Assembly: GCF_032062135.1 (NCBI RefSeq)
Contig: NC_092861.1
Location: forward strand, 139,503,964 to 139,567,963
Direction of reading: 5' to 3'
DNA length: 64,000 nucleotides
Origin: Pyxicephalus adspersus
Lineage: Eukaryota > Chordata > Amphibia > Anura > Pyxicephalidae
In this document: in pieces, positions 12,540 to 24,215 of the stretch
Layout of the letters: every line of letters begins with the position of its first letter
Position numbering within the stretch: position 1 is the first letter of the stretch
Made by a program: the position numbers and the translations under genes
Notes under the pieces: generated by a model
The model's input: the letters and a program-made list of their open reading frames with translations, nothing else
Database searches by the model: none
Told to the model about the DNA's origin: nothing

Positions 12540-13235
12540 GCTAGAGCTTGTAGCTGAATAAAGACAGGCCTGAAATAAAGTAACGCAGGGAGAGATAGTG
12601 GAAGGCATGACTGGGGTGGACAGGGAGCTAACAGTAAAAGGTTATTTGTATAGGGTGGGGTAAGTAGAGGTAGTAGGGTAGGGGAAGAGATGGGGGTAAT
12701 GTAAAGAATAGGAGCAGTAAAGTTATAAAAGCGTGAGGATCAATGGGGGGTTGTATATCGTTTTGTGTATATCCCACCTGCCCATTTTTTTGTTTGAGTA
12801 AGGTGGTTTGAAATGGCGGTGAGGTCCTCGAGAGAAGTTGGTCCTTGGTAGTGGTATCAGTGGGTGGGAGATCCATCATTGGTGTGGATTCTCTTGAATG
12901 TGCTAGTGAAAAAGCCATGGTTGGAGTTTTTTGGGGTGGGGCTGCGAGTAATTGTGATATTGTTCCCGAGCTGGGGTGAGAATGCGCCTGGGAGCATAAA
13001 TATTATGGTGGCGCAGATCTCTATGGTATAGTGGGGGGGGGGGGGCTCTCGAGAACCGGCAACTAAATAAGTAAGAGGTTTAGGGTATGGTTAGGAAATG
13101 TTATGAAAGTGTTGTGTTTTATACCGCCTAATTTATGTTCTGCTTGTCAATGTAGTTGTTATCTGTTATTGTTATTTAAAGAATTTATTTGTAATAAAGG
13201 CCTACAGATCATTAAACATTATTGGTGTTGTGTGC
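12540..13235. mobile_element. Unclassified G-rich dispersed repeat, copy 2 of 3
   Basis: The longest copy of the family also seen at 5886-6400 and 34858-35510. It opens with AGTGGAAGGCATGACTGGGG and CAGTAAAAGG, passes through a very G-rich section including a 12-G run near 13032, and ends in a T-rich part with an AATAAA polyadenylation-like hexamer (13192-13197) before GGCCTACAGATC. G-rich body followed by AATAAA would suit a retroelement terminal repeat read on the plus strand. A 96-codon reverse frame (12628-12918) overlaps the G-rich part. Neither a polymerase domain nor a target duplication is visible. Confidence 0.5.
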
Positions 13236-13354
13236 TAATTATAAAGGGTTAAACAGGTGGGATTGAGTGGAATACTGGATGCGGTTTCCCTGCCATGCCA
13301 CAGTCATGTATGTAGATTAGTGTCTCTTGTCTTGTAGCTTCTTTCAAAAATATA

Positions 13355-13714
13355 CAAGTAGTCCCTGAGTTAAGGACATCCGACATACGGACGACCCCTA
13401 GATATGAACGGGGCTTTCCTGCTCACTCATGTGCGATGGAGGGGAGGGGGTGGTATGCATGACATAAACACAGCTGAGGTTGTGGGTGATCTTAAGGACT
13501 GAGCTCTTCTGTAACATCTTTTAACTCTTTAATGACCATGACAAACTCTGCAGTTGTTAATTTTTGCATATCAAAGCATATCAAGGCATATTTTTTTGCC
13601 TTGTTAGTGATTAACTCACAGTGAGGATTTTATACAGTAACTGACACCACACTGCCTAATAATATGTTGGGACAAACATCTGTCCTAATTGCATTTTTTT
13701 TTAAATAATGTACC
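13355..13714 (+). mobile_element. TA-type DNA transposon/MITE left end, right end missing
   Basis: The end CAAGTAGTCCCTGAGTTAAG follows a TA at 13353-13354, and ACATCCGACATACGGACGAC continues it. I remember this as a terminus of a common vertebrate Tc1/mariner-type repeat family. The interior runs to about GTACCTGTTCT at 13714, where mariner transposase sequence starts, so the expected right inverted terminus is absent here. The element was either interrupted by the mariner or truncated next to it. Confidence 0.55.
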
Positions 13715-14345
13715 TGTTCTGAGATGGGAGAAGTGTCCTCCCTACAGCATTGTCAAAACCTGGATATCTCGTTTCAAGACTTGGCATTCCACCATTGAAG
13801 ATGAGCCTTGCAGTGGGCGCCCCCCAACCTCAACTGACCCGGCAACCTGCGATGCTGTCCATGAGCTGATTATTGAGGACCAGCGAATATCTTCAAAAAC
13901 AATAGCCCAGATACTTGACGTCTCATGTGAGCATGTTGGGTTCGTTATCACCACTATTCTAGACATGGTGATTTCAGGGAAGTGAGTGCCGACATGTTTG
14001 AACAGTGATCAGAGGAAGGAACGAGCTGAAGCATCCAAAGCCACTTTGGCCCATTTTGAAGCTGCGCAGGACTTTTTGGCTAGGTTAGTGACTCTGGATG
14101 AAACCTGGCTCAACATCTATGATCCTCAAACCTAAGAACAGTCAAAGGAATGTCGCCACAGTGGGTCCCCACGGCCAAAGAAGTTCCGAACCCAGAAATT
14201 GGCCAAAAAAGTCATGGAGTCCGTTTTCTGGGACAAAGACGGTATTCTGTTGGTGGACTACCTACCTCAGGGCTCTAGTATCACCAGACAGTATTATTAT
14301 GCTAACCTCCTGGACCAGCTCAAGGAGGAAACTCTGACTATAGCT
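13715..14345 (+). pseudogene. Mariner transposase relic
   Basis: One reading frame on the plus strand encodes about 210 residues of mariner transposase, broken by two in-frame stops: TGA at 13983-13985, where the family has Trp in a KWVP motif, and TAA at 14133-14135. Recognisable in order are the DNA-binding segment ending in SGRPPTS, the linker with KWVP, the first catalytic aspartate in LDETW (GAT at 14097-14099; usually GDETW), YDPQT, SPRPKKF and the VFWDKDGILLVDYLPQG block typical of mariners. Sequence with the second and third catalytic aspartates is missing: similarity ends near 14345, just before a hAT MITE fragment. It cannot encode an active enzyme. Confidence 0.92.
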
Positions 14346-14394
14346 GCATCTTTCAATGTACACTGTGAAAGGCTGCCAGTTTTTGGTTAAATCA

Positions 14395-14497
14395 GAGTAA
14401 GCAATTTCAAATTCAAATTGCTCAATGGTCAAGGAATTCCCCAGCAAACACTGGAGAAACCCTAGAATTCCACATGACACTGGTTGAAAACCACTAA
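14395..14497 (+). mobile_element. hAT MITE of the TTTCTCAACC family, right-half fragment
   Basis: Matches the right end of the family: an AAATTGCTCA motif, CCCCAGCAAACACTGGAGAAACC, then a terminus ACACTGGTTGAAAACCACT, the inverted form of the left-end AGTGTTTCTCAACC. It lies directly beyond the point where the mariner relic loses similarity. Confidence 0.65.
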
Positions 14498-15495
14498 TAT
14501 AGAAAAAGTAAGACTATGAGCGGAACATACAATTTGAGTTTCTAGGGAAAAATATGAGCCAGTGTAAGGCCCTCTATGGACATAACTGAATAATGTTATC
14601 TATATTTGATTTTTTTGGAAATGCCTTAAATGATCTTATTGAAAATTTACAAGTGCTGTATGTTTAGTATAGTTAAGTAGCAGTGAAACCTTTTGTCACA
14701 AGCTTCCCATGTAGACTTTTATTGTTGAAATTAAAATTTGGGGAATATCAGACCAGATCTGCTAGAGATGGAGAAATATCGGCAATGCATTCAGACTCTG
14801 GTGTGGGACAGCAGCATTATAAATAGACAAAGTGAACAGCTGATTTTCTCTCTCTGTGACCTTATTTGTGCTTTTTCTTTTTTTTCAAAAAAAGGACAGA
14901 ATAATTATCAGTGTATTTACCCTTTACCGGCAGAATAATATATTCCACATCACTTCACTATACCGCACATGCCAAACCATTCCTAAACTTTGTAAAAGTT
15001 CCTAATAAGAAAAGTTTTTTTTAACAAAAATATTTCTTAATGTATCTTTCTGACAAATAGCTGTAAAAATGCCAGGCTAACAAAAACTTTGAAGATTCAA
15101 GAACCCGAATTGACTATTTTTTTTTTTTACATATTCAGAAAACTGTTGCCAGGGCAACACTAAACTTCTCTATCATTATTGCATCCTGCATAAGAATTTA
15201 TTGTTACGATATACAAAGATGCTAAACACATTATATGTGTACTCCTAAAGTGTAATTATTTCATACACTGCACATTTTCACAGCTAGAATTCATTTTACT
15301 TTTTGTCAATAATTTCATACATAAATTTCCATCTAGATGGGAATTTTAAGAGGCGAATGAATTAATGAAAATATTGTCCACAGCCGTAGGTGGTAATGGG
15401 CCATGCATTTTTACGGAATCCTCTGAAGGTTCATTTAATGGAATGATGCTTTGGAGAGGTAGAACAATATATAAAAATGCACACTGCTCATAATT
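14498..15495. other. AT-rich intergenic sequence, no gene seen
   Basis: No coding or RNA signature. Homopolymer T and A runs are frequent (for example near 15119). Confidence 0.45.
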
Positions 15496-15499
15496 TCCT

Positions 15500-15802
15500 T
15501 TAAAGTGGAACTAAAGTTCTATTTTTAAGTTAACATTACCTAACATTACCAGAAGGAGACAGGTAATGTTATTTCTGCAATAATGCATCTTACTTGCCTG
15601 ATTGCTCCAGTTTCTGTCAAAACCTGAGCTGCACATGCGCATCACCAGTTTTAGTTGCCAGGGCAACCCAGCATTATCGGCTTGTCTTGCATGTGCCCAG
15701 GCACAGCAAATCAAGATGGCCGAAGAATTTTTGGAAGAGGAAGAATAGAAGCAAGATCTGGAATGTGGACAGATGTGTTGGCTGGGTTTAGTTCCTCTTT
15801 AA
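15500..15802. mobile_element. TTAA-flanked MITE (AGTGGAACTAAA termini)
   Basis: The left end reads TTTAAAGTGGAACTAAAG and the right end GGGTTTAGTTCCTCTTTAAA, inverted repeats of about 17 bp. TTAA (15500-15503 and 15799-15802) is the most economical target duplication and suggests a piggyBac-like origin, although TTTAAA cannot be excluded. The interior has no transposase. Related pieces occur at 32403-32850 and 62500-62682. The frames at 15511-15956 come from this element and its flank. Confidence 0.7.
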
Positions 15803-15803
15803 A

Positions 15804-17204
15804 CCAGCAGCACATCATCTTTCTTTCAGCCTCCACTATTCTATGAGAAAATAGAAAATCTTGGAGCTTACACAAGAAGTGTTTACTTTGTTTTACAAAA
15901 CATGTGGTTGTTCGCCAATTGTGTTCAGGCAGCCAATTCATGTGAACACAACCCATATCAATGTTAACAGCAATGTCACAGTGGGATCAGGGCCTAAGAC
16001 ACAACTGCTTTGCATAGTCTGTAAGTTTGTGCTTTCTACTCTGGCAGCTTGTTCAAAATCCTCCCCGCAGAGCTCTGACTCTTCCTAGATGGCTGACTCC
16101 AGCAAGGTTTGAAACCCTGGTGAGTCAGTATAGGGATAAAGATCAGGTGTAAGGAACCTAAAAGAAAACTATAGTCTTCTGCCTTCTGCTTGCCTCTTTG
16201 GACATTTTGGGGTGTTTTTTTTAATCATAGTCACCCTGCTGTCTTGATTTAGAAAACATATCTGCAGGCACTCTATAGTCATACGGCTAATATATTATAG
16301 ATATCAGAAACAGATCATATGATCTAAATATTAGAATGAGTGCATGTCATAATGTGCTGCAAAAAATGAGCCATAGAAAAACAATATAATGCACAATTCA
16401 TAATAAAAAACTCTTTTGACTTGCTCTTTAGAACATGCACCAACATGAAACTGAAACATCCCCCCGCACACAAATCAGCATCACACATCATGAAATTTCA
16501 ATAGTTTAACCTTTCTAGCCTTGAAAATAAAAAGTCAGCTTGATAAGTAGCACTGATATTTAAATCCGGATTGAAAGTGCACCCGGAATAATTTCACATC
16601 AGCTTACAGTAGTTAGAACAAGATTTAAAAGACAACTTGCCACTTGCCTTAAAGTCAATGGCAACTTCAGCTGTTCCTTGGTCTCATTATCTTTCCATAT
16701 CTGGCATGTGGCATTTTGTGAGGCATTTGTGCAAGTGTAGAAATATAGCCACAGTGAATGCAGACAGGTTGTGATGAATTTTAATTAGGCAGGCGAATTA
16801 TGCATAGATGTACTAGTGCTTGAACTATTAAGACCACATATGCCTCATCACTCCCTAAGACAGCCAGGCTGTGGCTGATTATTAAGGAAAAAATGTTGCG
16901 AGATGCCTTTTGTTAGTTTCTGATTGAAAATTAATTAAAGTGTATGTAACTCATAAAAATAAAAAGTGGTTTCAGAACAGCCAAAAAAATCTTCCATGCA
17001 TGACGATAAAAATCATACACAAAGATCAGTTTTTAAGCTGGTCATCAAATTTTTAAAGATAATTTTGTATACATAATTTAAAGAAAAATATTAGACATAT
17101 GCAGACAAGTAAATTCATTTAAACAGAAATGAGTTTTCAACCCCATGGATATGTCTAGATTAGTCATCAATCCAAAAACAATGTTTCCCTAGTTGGAATT
17201 ATAG
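15804..17204. other. Intergenic sequence, possible conserved non-coding blocks
   Basis: No gene or repeat recognised. The stretch 16690-16930 is balanced in composition and dense in homeodomain-like TAATTA/ATTAA words, which is how many vertebrate developmental enhancers look. This is an impression only. Confidence 0.35.
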
Positions 17205-17498
17205 CAGTGTTTCTCAACCAAGGTTCCATAAAACCATAGGGTTCCTCCAAAGATTGTCAGGGATTCCTTGAGCAATGAGCAATTTGTGTCTCACGGGTCA
17301 GTTTAATTTAAATTATTGATCTTAATAGCTATCTGTAACATTCTTCCCATTGTCCATGAAGTAGAAGACATTCTGCTAATGTCTGCTAATGTATTGTGAG
17401 CTGTAGATATACTAATTATAGCAGGAGTTCCTTGAAGACCTGTTAGTTAATTCAAGTTCAAGAGTTTCCCTCATTGTTAAACAGTTGAGAAAAGTTGT
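17205..17498 (-). mobile_element. hAT MITE of the TTTCTCAACC family, inverted copy
   Basis: Starts GCAGTGTTTCTCAACCAAGG and ends near CAGTTGAGAAAAGTTGT, so both termini are recognisable as imperfect inverted repeats. Interior blocks in reverse of the plus copies are GAGCAATGAGCAATTTGTG, GGTCAGTTTA, TATTGTGAGCTGTAGATAT and CAGGAGTTCCTTGAAGACCT. The CAGTGTTTCTCAACC end is the classic Charlie-type hAT terminus. Confidence 0.78.
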
Positions 17499-19950
17499 AT
17501 TAGACCCAATCCAATATCTAATAAATGGCAACCATGCTTACAAACCTGAACTTAAATTCTATTATAACTAAAGAGCACCAGATCATCATTAAACTTGTGC
17601 TTGAATGGACCCTAGGACCCCAACCAGCTGTAAAGACAAACTGCTCAGAAAACCATAAAAACATTCACCCTCTATAACAGGATCCAGAACCAAAGGGGAT
17701 TGTAGTGGGGCAGCCAGTGGCATTGCAGTCCACCATACCCAAAAACATAGCCAAGCTAGTGGCTTTATATACATATCTTATATAGCATCACAAATTAGGG
17801 AAAAAACTGGATGAGTTAAAGTGTGGTGGGAGCTAGGGTAGGTGGAGGTTTATAATATGTTCAGATATAAACTTTAGGTAGTAATAATGACAAATAATAA
17901 CAATGTTTTTCCATCATTTTCAGTCTAATGGTTTACACTCTTGCAGCAGACAGAATTTGGTGTTCACTCATTATCTGAGCATCTGAGTGAAAATAATGCT
18001 AATGCACTTTGTAGTTGAAGGGAATTAATCCAGCGTTGTTATGATTAACAGAAATCCCACCTGTTACAGAATGTAATTAGGCAAGGTGCAAATATTCAGA
18101 TGCTTATCAACAGAGACATACTCTGGAACTCACATTTTACATCTGTAGTTTTATTACATTTTTTAACCTCAGCTATCTAAAGTTTAAAATGGTATGTGTT
18201 GAGCCTATAAATATTCATATTGTTTTAATGCCAGTCCAGAAAGTCATATTTGGACCTGGGTAATATTACCTAAGGATATGATTTAAGCATGGGTTTTACA
18301 AGTGAAACTTTTAAAATCATTATTCTGTTTATTTAACAAAAGACAAAGGAGCACAGCCAGTGTCTGCATATTCAGTGGGTAATGGTACTAGGGACTTATT
18401 TATATGCCTATGACTGGCTTGAAAGACCACTTATGGAGTTTGTATCAAGAGCATCTCATATTGATCTCTATGCAGCAAATAGTAAGAATTAATCTTCAGG
18501 GGGGAAGATTAAAAGTTACTGTTAGGAGTTATGGGGCTTTGGAGCCCTAGAGTTAAAGAACCACTGAACTGCCAAAAAATTACCCTGAAATAAAATCAAA
18601 AGGCAAAGGGCTGGTCCAGTTTTGCCTGTGGTTTCCATGCTTTTACTGAGACTCTGGGGGCATGTCTTTGCTTCTTTATGTCAGTGTTGCCCTCTAATAA
18701 AGAGGTGAGGGAATATCAGATAGGCAGCAGGAAAGGTTTATAAAACACAGTCCTACGGAGTGAATGAACAAAAGCAGATAGATCTATGTAATGTTGTTCT
18801 TTAGATACAACTATCATTCCAGCCAGGAGAATGGGGACAAGCAAAGAAATTACATCTCTAAATCTCACTATCGAAATGGTTTATAATTTAAACCCTTAAT
18901 AGTTTACTTTTGCTAAAAAAAGTTTTCAGGATTTAGAGATTTCTAGCATAAGAGACATGCAAAATCAGACCATGGGTACAATGTAATTCCTGTTAATTAC
19001 ATAAGTAGCCACACAATGACCAAAGAAGATCACCAAGGATGTGCACAGTGGTGGCTTGGCTGCAGGGTGCCTACCAAAAGTTGTCTGTTCTATAATAGGC
19101 TAGTGTGTTGTGCATACTTTCCAATTACAACAAAGCTCACCGACATCAGCAATGATTCAGGTCTTCTATAAAGGTTAATTCTCAATAGAAATAAAAGGTG
19201 GTGTACATGAAGATTTAACTGGGATGTTGTCACTGTGTAAGTCATCATTTCAAATAAAAAACTCATTTGATTCAATACCTCGTATTAAAAAAAAAACCAC
19301 CCAGAATATTTGGTGTATGTCAGATTCACTGCTTTATCAATAGACCATTTAGTGTTTTTGGGTCTCCTCTAATGTTCTTCCAGGTGGGGAAGGGACAAGG
19401 GAAGTAAAGGAGGACTGCAGCCCCAGTATGAACCATTGCTCTAGGTCCATAATAACTTCAAAGAAACAGAGCAGAGTTAAATATTTTCTTTTGGCACCTT
19501 GCTTGAAAAGCTTTAATTGCTTCTTGAAGTGTTATGCTTGCTATAAATAATTCTCTGTAGACGTGGGTGTTAATCAATATCACTTCCTGCCAATTTTTGT
19601 ATTCTTCTTATGTCACAATAGGAAAGCTCATCCCAAATATCTGTAACATGTGTATCCTTCAAGTATATATTTTTTTGTCTTGGCAAGACTATCTCATTCC
19701 TCTGTCTTCTGCAGATGGTGAATTGCACAAGCTTTGTGATCTCCATCCAAGAATATTGTCAAAATGCCAACACGATAATTTATAAACCTTGGAAAACCAC
19801 TTCTTTTAGGTAAATAGAAATGTAAGACGTGTTTAGCATTGCTAAAATAGTTTGAGTTAAAATGTACTCGTACCACAAGCTTTAGAGCATGAAAATTTAA
19901 CTTGATTGATATTTGCAAAAATTACCAAGATGTTTAAGATGAAATACATA
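17499..19950. other. AT-rich intergenic sequence, no gene seen
   Basis: No reading frame of interest and no shared repeat. The stretch 17985-18130 has TTAATCC and TAATTAGG words reminiscent of conserved non-coding DNA; untested. Confidence 0.4.
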
Positions 19951-19954
19951 TATA

Positions 19955-20212
19955 TGGGCAGTACAGTGGCTCAGTGGATAACACTCTCACCTTTGCAGTG
20001 CTATGTCCTAGGTTCAAATCTCAGCCAGGACGGTATCTGTAAGGAGTTTGCATGCACTTCCAGAGTCTGCATGAGTTTTGTTCCTAGAAACATGCGTTTA
20101 GGTTATTTGGCTTCAAAGTTGACCTTAGACTGTGTAATGACATATGACTATGGTAGGGACATTAGATTGTGAGCTCCTTTGAGGGACAGTTAGTAGCATG
20201 ACTACGAATTTT
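19955..20212 (+). mobile_element. tRNA-headed SINE, copy 1
   Basis: The head GGGCAGTACAGTGGCTCAGT contains a box A-like TGGCTCAGTGG (19976-19986) and about 35 bp later a box B-like GGTTCAAATCT, the internal RNA polymerase III promoter of tRNA-derived SINEs. The body continues with GTATCTGTAAGGAGTTTGCA, AACATGCGTTTAGGTTA, TTGACCTTAGACTGT and a shared module ATGACTATGGTAGGGACATT. It ends before the terminal CAGCGCTG..TATATAA tail, so it is 3'-truncated or decayed. The 88-codon frame at 19906-20172 is not a gene. Confidence 0.82.
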
Positions 20213-22265
20213 GGAAAACTTGATTCGTTGATGCTGTTTAAATGCAAATTAATATTACTAATACATAGTGGCTGCTTTACTGGAATGAATTTTGATCTAT
20301 TCAGCCCTGAGATTTACACATCTATGCACAGTATAATCCTGCCTGGCAGGGTAATCTAAAATGTTAAAGCATGAGAACTACAAAAATCTATAAAAAAATA
20401 AAGAGATTTAGGATTTGCCATCCCATCTTAATTCTGTTGCCCTGAGAGAGAAAAGTAAACTAGCATTCTCATTCTAGGATTGGAAATGTGTTCTTGCGGG
20501 AAAACCTGGGTAAAATAATAGGGAATAGGCTTGAAAAGTAAAACATAAATGCACCACATGCTATCACATTTAAGGATGAGTAAACTGCAACATATTCAGT
20601 TTTTTGTTTTGGTTTTATATTCCCTATGTCCTACAATGAAAGACACAGATTCTAGTGAAAACTTTACCATTAGAGATATTTCTTTTCATTTCCTGTTGTG
20701 TCTACAGCAAAGAAATATCACTCCAACACAACACAGATGGTACACAAAACTTTGGAAGGTCCTAACTGTCCCCTACTTTTTGGAAATTATATAAAATAAA
20801 AAGTTTGACTGTTGACATACTTTAGGAATGAAATCAGTGTGCTTTGTCTTTTGTCATCATAATGTAACGATGTAACTACTCCAGAGATTTGCAGAACCAT
20901 AATATTGGAGGACCACTATATTGGAGGACTTAATGTCTTAATTAATACAAGGCACACACATAACTGACTCAAACTTTAACAAATTAACATTACGCCTTTT
21001 GAGAAAAAAACAGTATGTAACATTCCCTTAGGAGGCAGCAATCCATTAATGGGCACTTGATCCTTTTATGGGTTTGTTTGTTCCATAACAATGAAAGATA
21101 ATTAAGTTAAAACTGTAATCATTTCAATTTGGAATTGTACTTTCTTGGAACTCAGATCAATAATTTTAAGGGACACAGATGGTCTTGTTAATTAATCTGC
21201 CAGTTGCAATTAGGGATTTTTTATAAATGTTTAACAGCAAATAGAATACATTCGTATTTGTGTCCATGGTCCCTCTTGGCCACCAAATGGAATTTATTCT
21301 GAATTATCAATAAACAAAAGCTTGGAATGCACTGTGTTTGTGATTTTGAGGACAACATGATTGTTGTGTTTTAATTATTGTTTGCATTGTTGATCAGGGG
21401 CTGACATCCTATAAAAAAGTGTGTGGAGCTATGTGGTTCCTTCTTGCTATGAGATACATTTTAATTGAATTCATGTTATGTTTTAGAAGTAGGACAGCTG
21501 CTATTCTTCAGTTTGGCCATACTACTTAGACCTCACGGTTGATCATATGTCCATGTGAAATCTGCAAACAGTTCTTTTTGGAATCCATTATAACCATTTA
21601 CTTATTATGCATGCCCTTTTTTTTTGGAGGCTCCAGCCAATCATTAACCAGGAATGTGTAAATGCTGTAAATGGAAAGAAAAAGATACCGTATTAACATG
21701 TTTAAAAGCATATATAAACCTTCATTATCTCTCTCAGAATTTTGGCAGGGCACACAATAACCAATTAGTTTTCAGTGGTTATGGGACATGAGCGAGACTA
21801 AGCTAGCATAGAATATGTGTGATGGTGACCCCTTCCTATGAATCTCCCAAAAAGCCCTATCAGGGGTATCTAACTGTGACTTGGGCTGGTGAGATAACCT
21901 TGTTTTAGTGTTGATAGTGTCTCTCCTTAAGATGCCCAGTGTCAGTAAAGGAATCCTGAGTATTATGACAGTTCTATCTTCCACAAAGTCCTACCCAGTG
22001 TGTACACCACATTGGCAGGCTCAAATGGGGACCACCAACCTATGAAAGTTGCAGACCTCTTGCACTGGACAACACCTCATGTCTGTGGAGTTTGTGTCTA
22101 TTTACAACCATTGGCATGGTATAAGCTCATGCTGCCCATGAGCAGCACTATGCACCCATCACAACCTACCTGGCCCTCTGTCATAGCACACTCCCCTGCT
22201 TACTGGCATCACTGGATAGGCAAAGGCATTGATGTTCTGTCAAAATAGCCAATCCATCAAACTGT
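20213..22265. other. AT-rich intergenic sequence, no gene seen
   Basis: No gene recognised. The stretch 21040-21260 has many AATTAAG/TTAATTAA words and could be conserved non-coding DNA. Frames at 21772-22248 have no recognisable domain. Confidence 0.4.
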
Positions 22266-22269
22266 CCTA

Positions 22270-22460
22270 TATGGAAGGTTAAGGTTGAGCCTATCCAGAT
22301 AGAAGGTACGTTTTTGGGTAGGTTCTTGAGCTTAAGTTCTAGATATGGTGGTTAAGGATAGCCATGAGGTAGGAAGTTTAGGGTTATCCACCAGGAAGGG
22401 AAGCAGTGTTAAAGTTAAGTACCAGGCAGGGGGTGTAAAGTTTTAGCCATCCATATAGAA
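22270..22460. repeat. Degenerate minisatellite-like sequence
   Basis: Imperfectly repeated words such as GGTTAAGG, TAGCCAT, CCAGRWAG and AGGTAGGAAGTTTAGGG recur about every 35-45 bp. The units are too diverged for a firm consensus by eye. Confidence 0.4.
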
Positions 22461-23835
22461 AATAATAAGGTTTTCAACTAAGAGGGGGAGTTCAGTTTAG
22501 GCAGCCAGGTAGGACACATTGACAGGGTAGGTCTTGTCAGAACAGTGGATTGCCATAGTGCTACCGAAAAAGCACAGACACTGAACTCATGGCTGAATGG
22601 GATTGCCACCATACTCCAATGTGAGCTCTGAGTGAGGACAGGGAGCATCCTGAAAAGACTTAGAGCATATGTCCTAGATAAAACAATGATATCAAGGTTA
22701 TGTTGGTATTCTCTGGTCAAAAGTGAAACTCTTAAATTTAGACCATTTTTTGCTGGCTTCTTTCAGGCCGTCCTCACGTATTTATAGGAAAAACAAGTCT
22801 AAGGTTGTTTGATATGCAGAGAACGCTTTTCTTTCTCAATGCACTAAATCAAATGCCTTGAGAGTAATTTAAAGCAAATTACAGCAAAAGAACACTGATT
22901 CCTTGATAAAAAGCTAAAGCCTAATCAATGTTTTTTTCTTAAGAGAAGTGGCATATATTACCCTTGTAGCTTTTCCAGAATATTTATCACTTTGTAACAT
23001 GTTTATACACAATTTGTATGCTTTCAATATTTAATATGATTTCATTATTTTATTTTGTGATAAAGCATAGAAGGGAAGATTTATGTTTTTATTGCGTTGT
23101 GTGCTTACTAAAGGAGATTCACCTTCACAATTTGTCCTGGTGACTACTATCACTGAAACAGAAAGTGAGGGGAAGTTCAGACTTTTATATCTGAAGAACA
23201 GAACAAGAAGTAAAACGCAGAGGTCCGACACACCTCCTTCCAAATCCCAGGCACAGTTCTTCAGCAGAGAGTATGAGCTTTGCTGATTATGGAACAATAG
23301 GTCATGACTCAGTAGAGTGCATAGTGGACCTCTGCAATGAGACCACTGCATCCTCACGGAGAGCAAGAGTCTCTTCAGCTGCTGGCAGGGTACAGACTTT
23401 TCAACTCGGGCTGTAGCTGCTTTTAGAAGGAAACAGCAGTTGAACAATCTCTATTTTGATGCACCATAGAACAACAACAACAACTATAAATCCCTTCATA
23501 CCTGAGATGGACATATCAATGTGCTGCTTCACAAAGACCCCAGACACTCCTCAGCCAGCAGGGGCCCCCAATAACAACTTGAAAGGCACTACATCCACTT
23601 GCACGCCTGCCGTTCTTCCCTCAGTGTCTGGCTTGAGTGCTATCAGAACTCCAGTTTAACCAGAGTTTAACCAAGGTATCTATTCCTCAGCCCCAGCCTA
23701 GGGAAGTGAAATGCATGCCCCTGGTTTCTGGCAGTTGAATACATTTTCCCAGCATCCCTGCCACTTTTTCCTTTCTCAGGCCTGTTCATGTGTGCCCGCT
23801 TTTGCTTTGCTGTTCACCATGGGATGCCATGAGGG
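22461..23835. other. Intergenic sequence, no gene seen
   Basis: Includes a short CAA run near 23473. The 138-codon reverse frame at 23031-23447 overlaps a forward frame and has no recognisable domain. Confidence 0.4.
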
Positions 23836-23836
23836 G

Positions 23837-24215
23837 GGATCCACTAATTAGTTTTCCATAGGAGCCCACCAGTCAGTTCTCCATATTGGGTCTTATTAGT
23901 CAGTTCTGCACAGGGGGTCCACTGGTCAGTTTTCTATGGGAGCCTACCAGTCAGTTCTCCATATTGGGCCCTATTATTCAGTTCACCACAGGGGGGGTCC
24001 ACTGGTCAGTATTCTATGGGACCCCACCAGTCAGTTCTCCATATTGAGCCCTATTAGTCAGTTCTGCACAAGGGGTGCACTGGCCAGTTTTCTATAGGAG
24101 CCCACCAGTCAGTTCTCCACATTGGGTCTTATTAGTCAGTTCTGCATAGGGGGTCCACTGGACAGTTTCCCATAGGGGCCTCACTATTTTAGTTCCGCAC
24201 AGGAGCTCCACTGTT
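23837..24215. repeat. Minisatellite with ~79-bp higher-order period built of three ~26-bp subunits
   Basis: The word CCACTGG (one copy GCACTGG) recurs at 23919, 23999, 24077 and 24155, a period of 78-80 bp. Each period has three related subunits ending in a CAGTT word: one with TTTTCTATGGGAGCC, one with CTCCATATTGGG and one with CTGCACAGGGGGTCC. The array is most regular in the middle and decays at both sides. Confidence 0.9.

Noticed and set aside
19955..20030. tRNA gene
   Set aside because: Box A- and box B-like words are present, but no cloverleaf or acceptor stem forms and the sequence continues into a SINE body with further copies nearby.
23031..23447. 138-codon reverse frame, the longest frame free of N
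   Set aside because: An overlapping forward frame has similar quality, there is no recognisable motif, and no exon structure can be shown.
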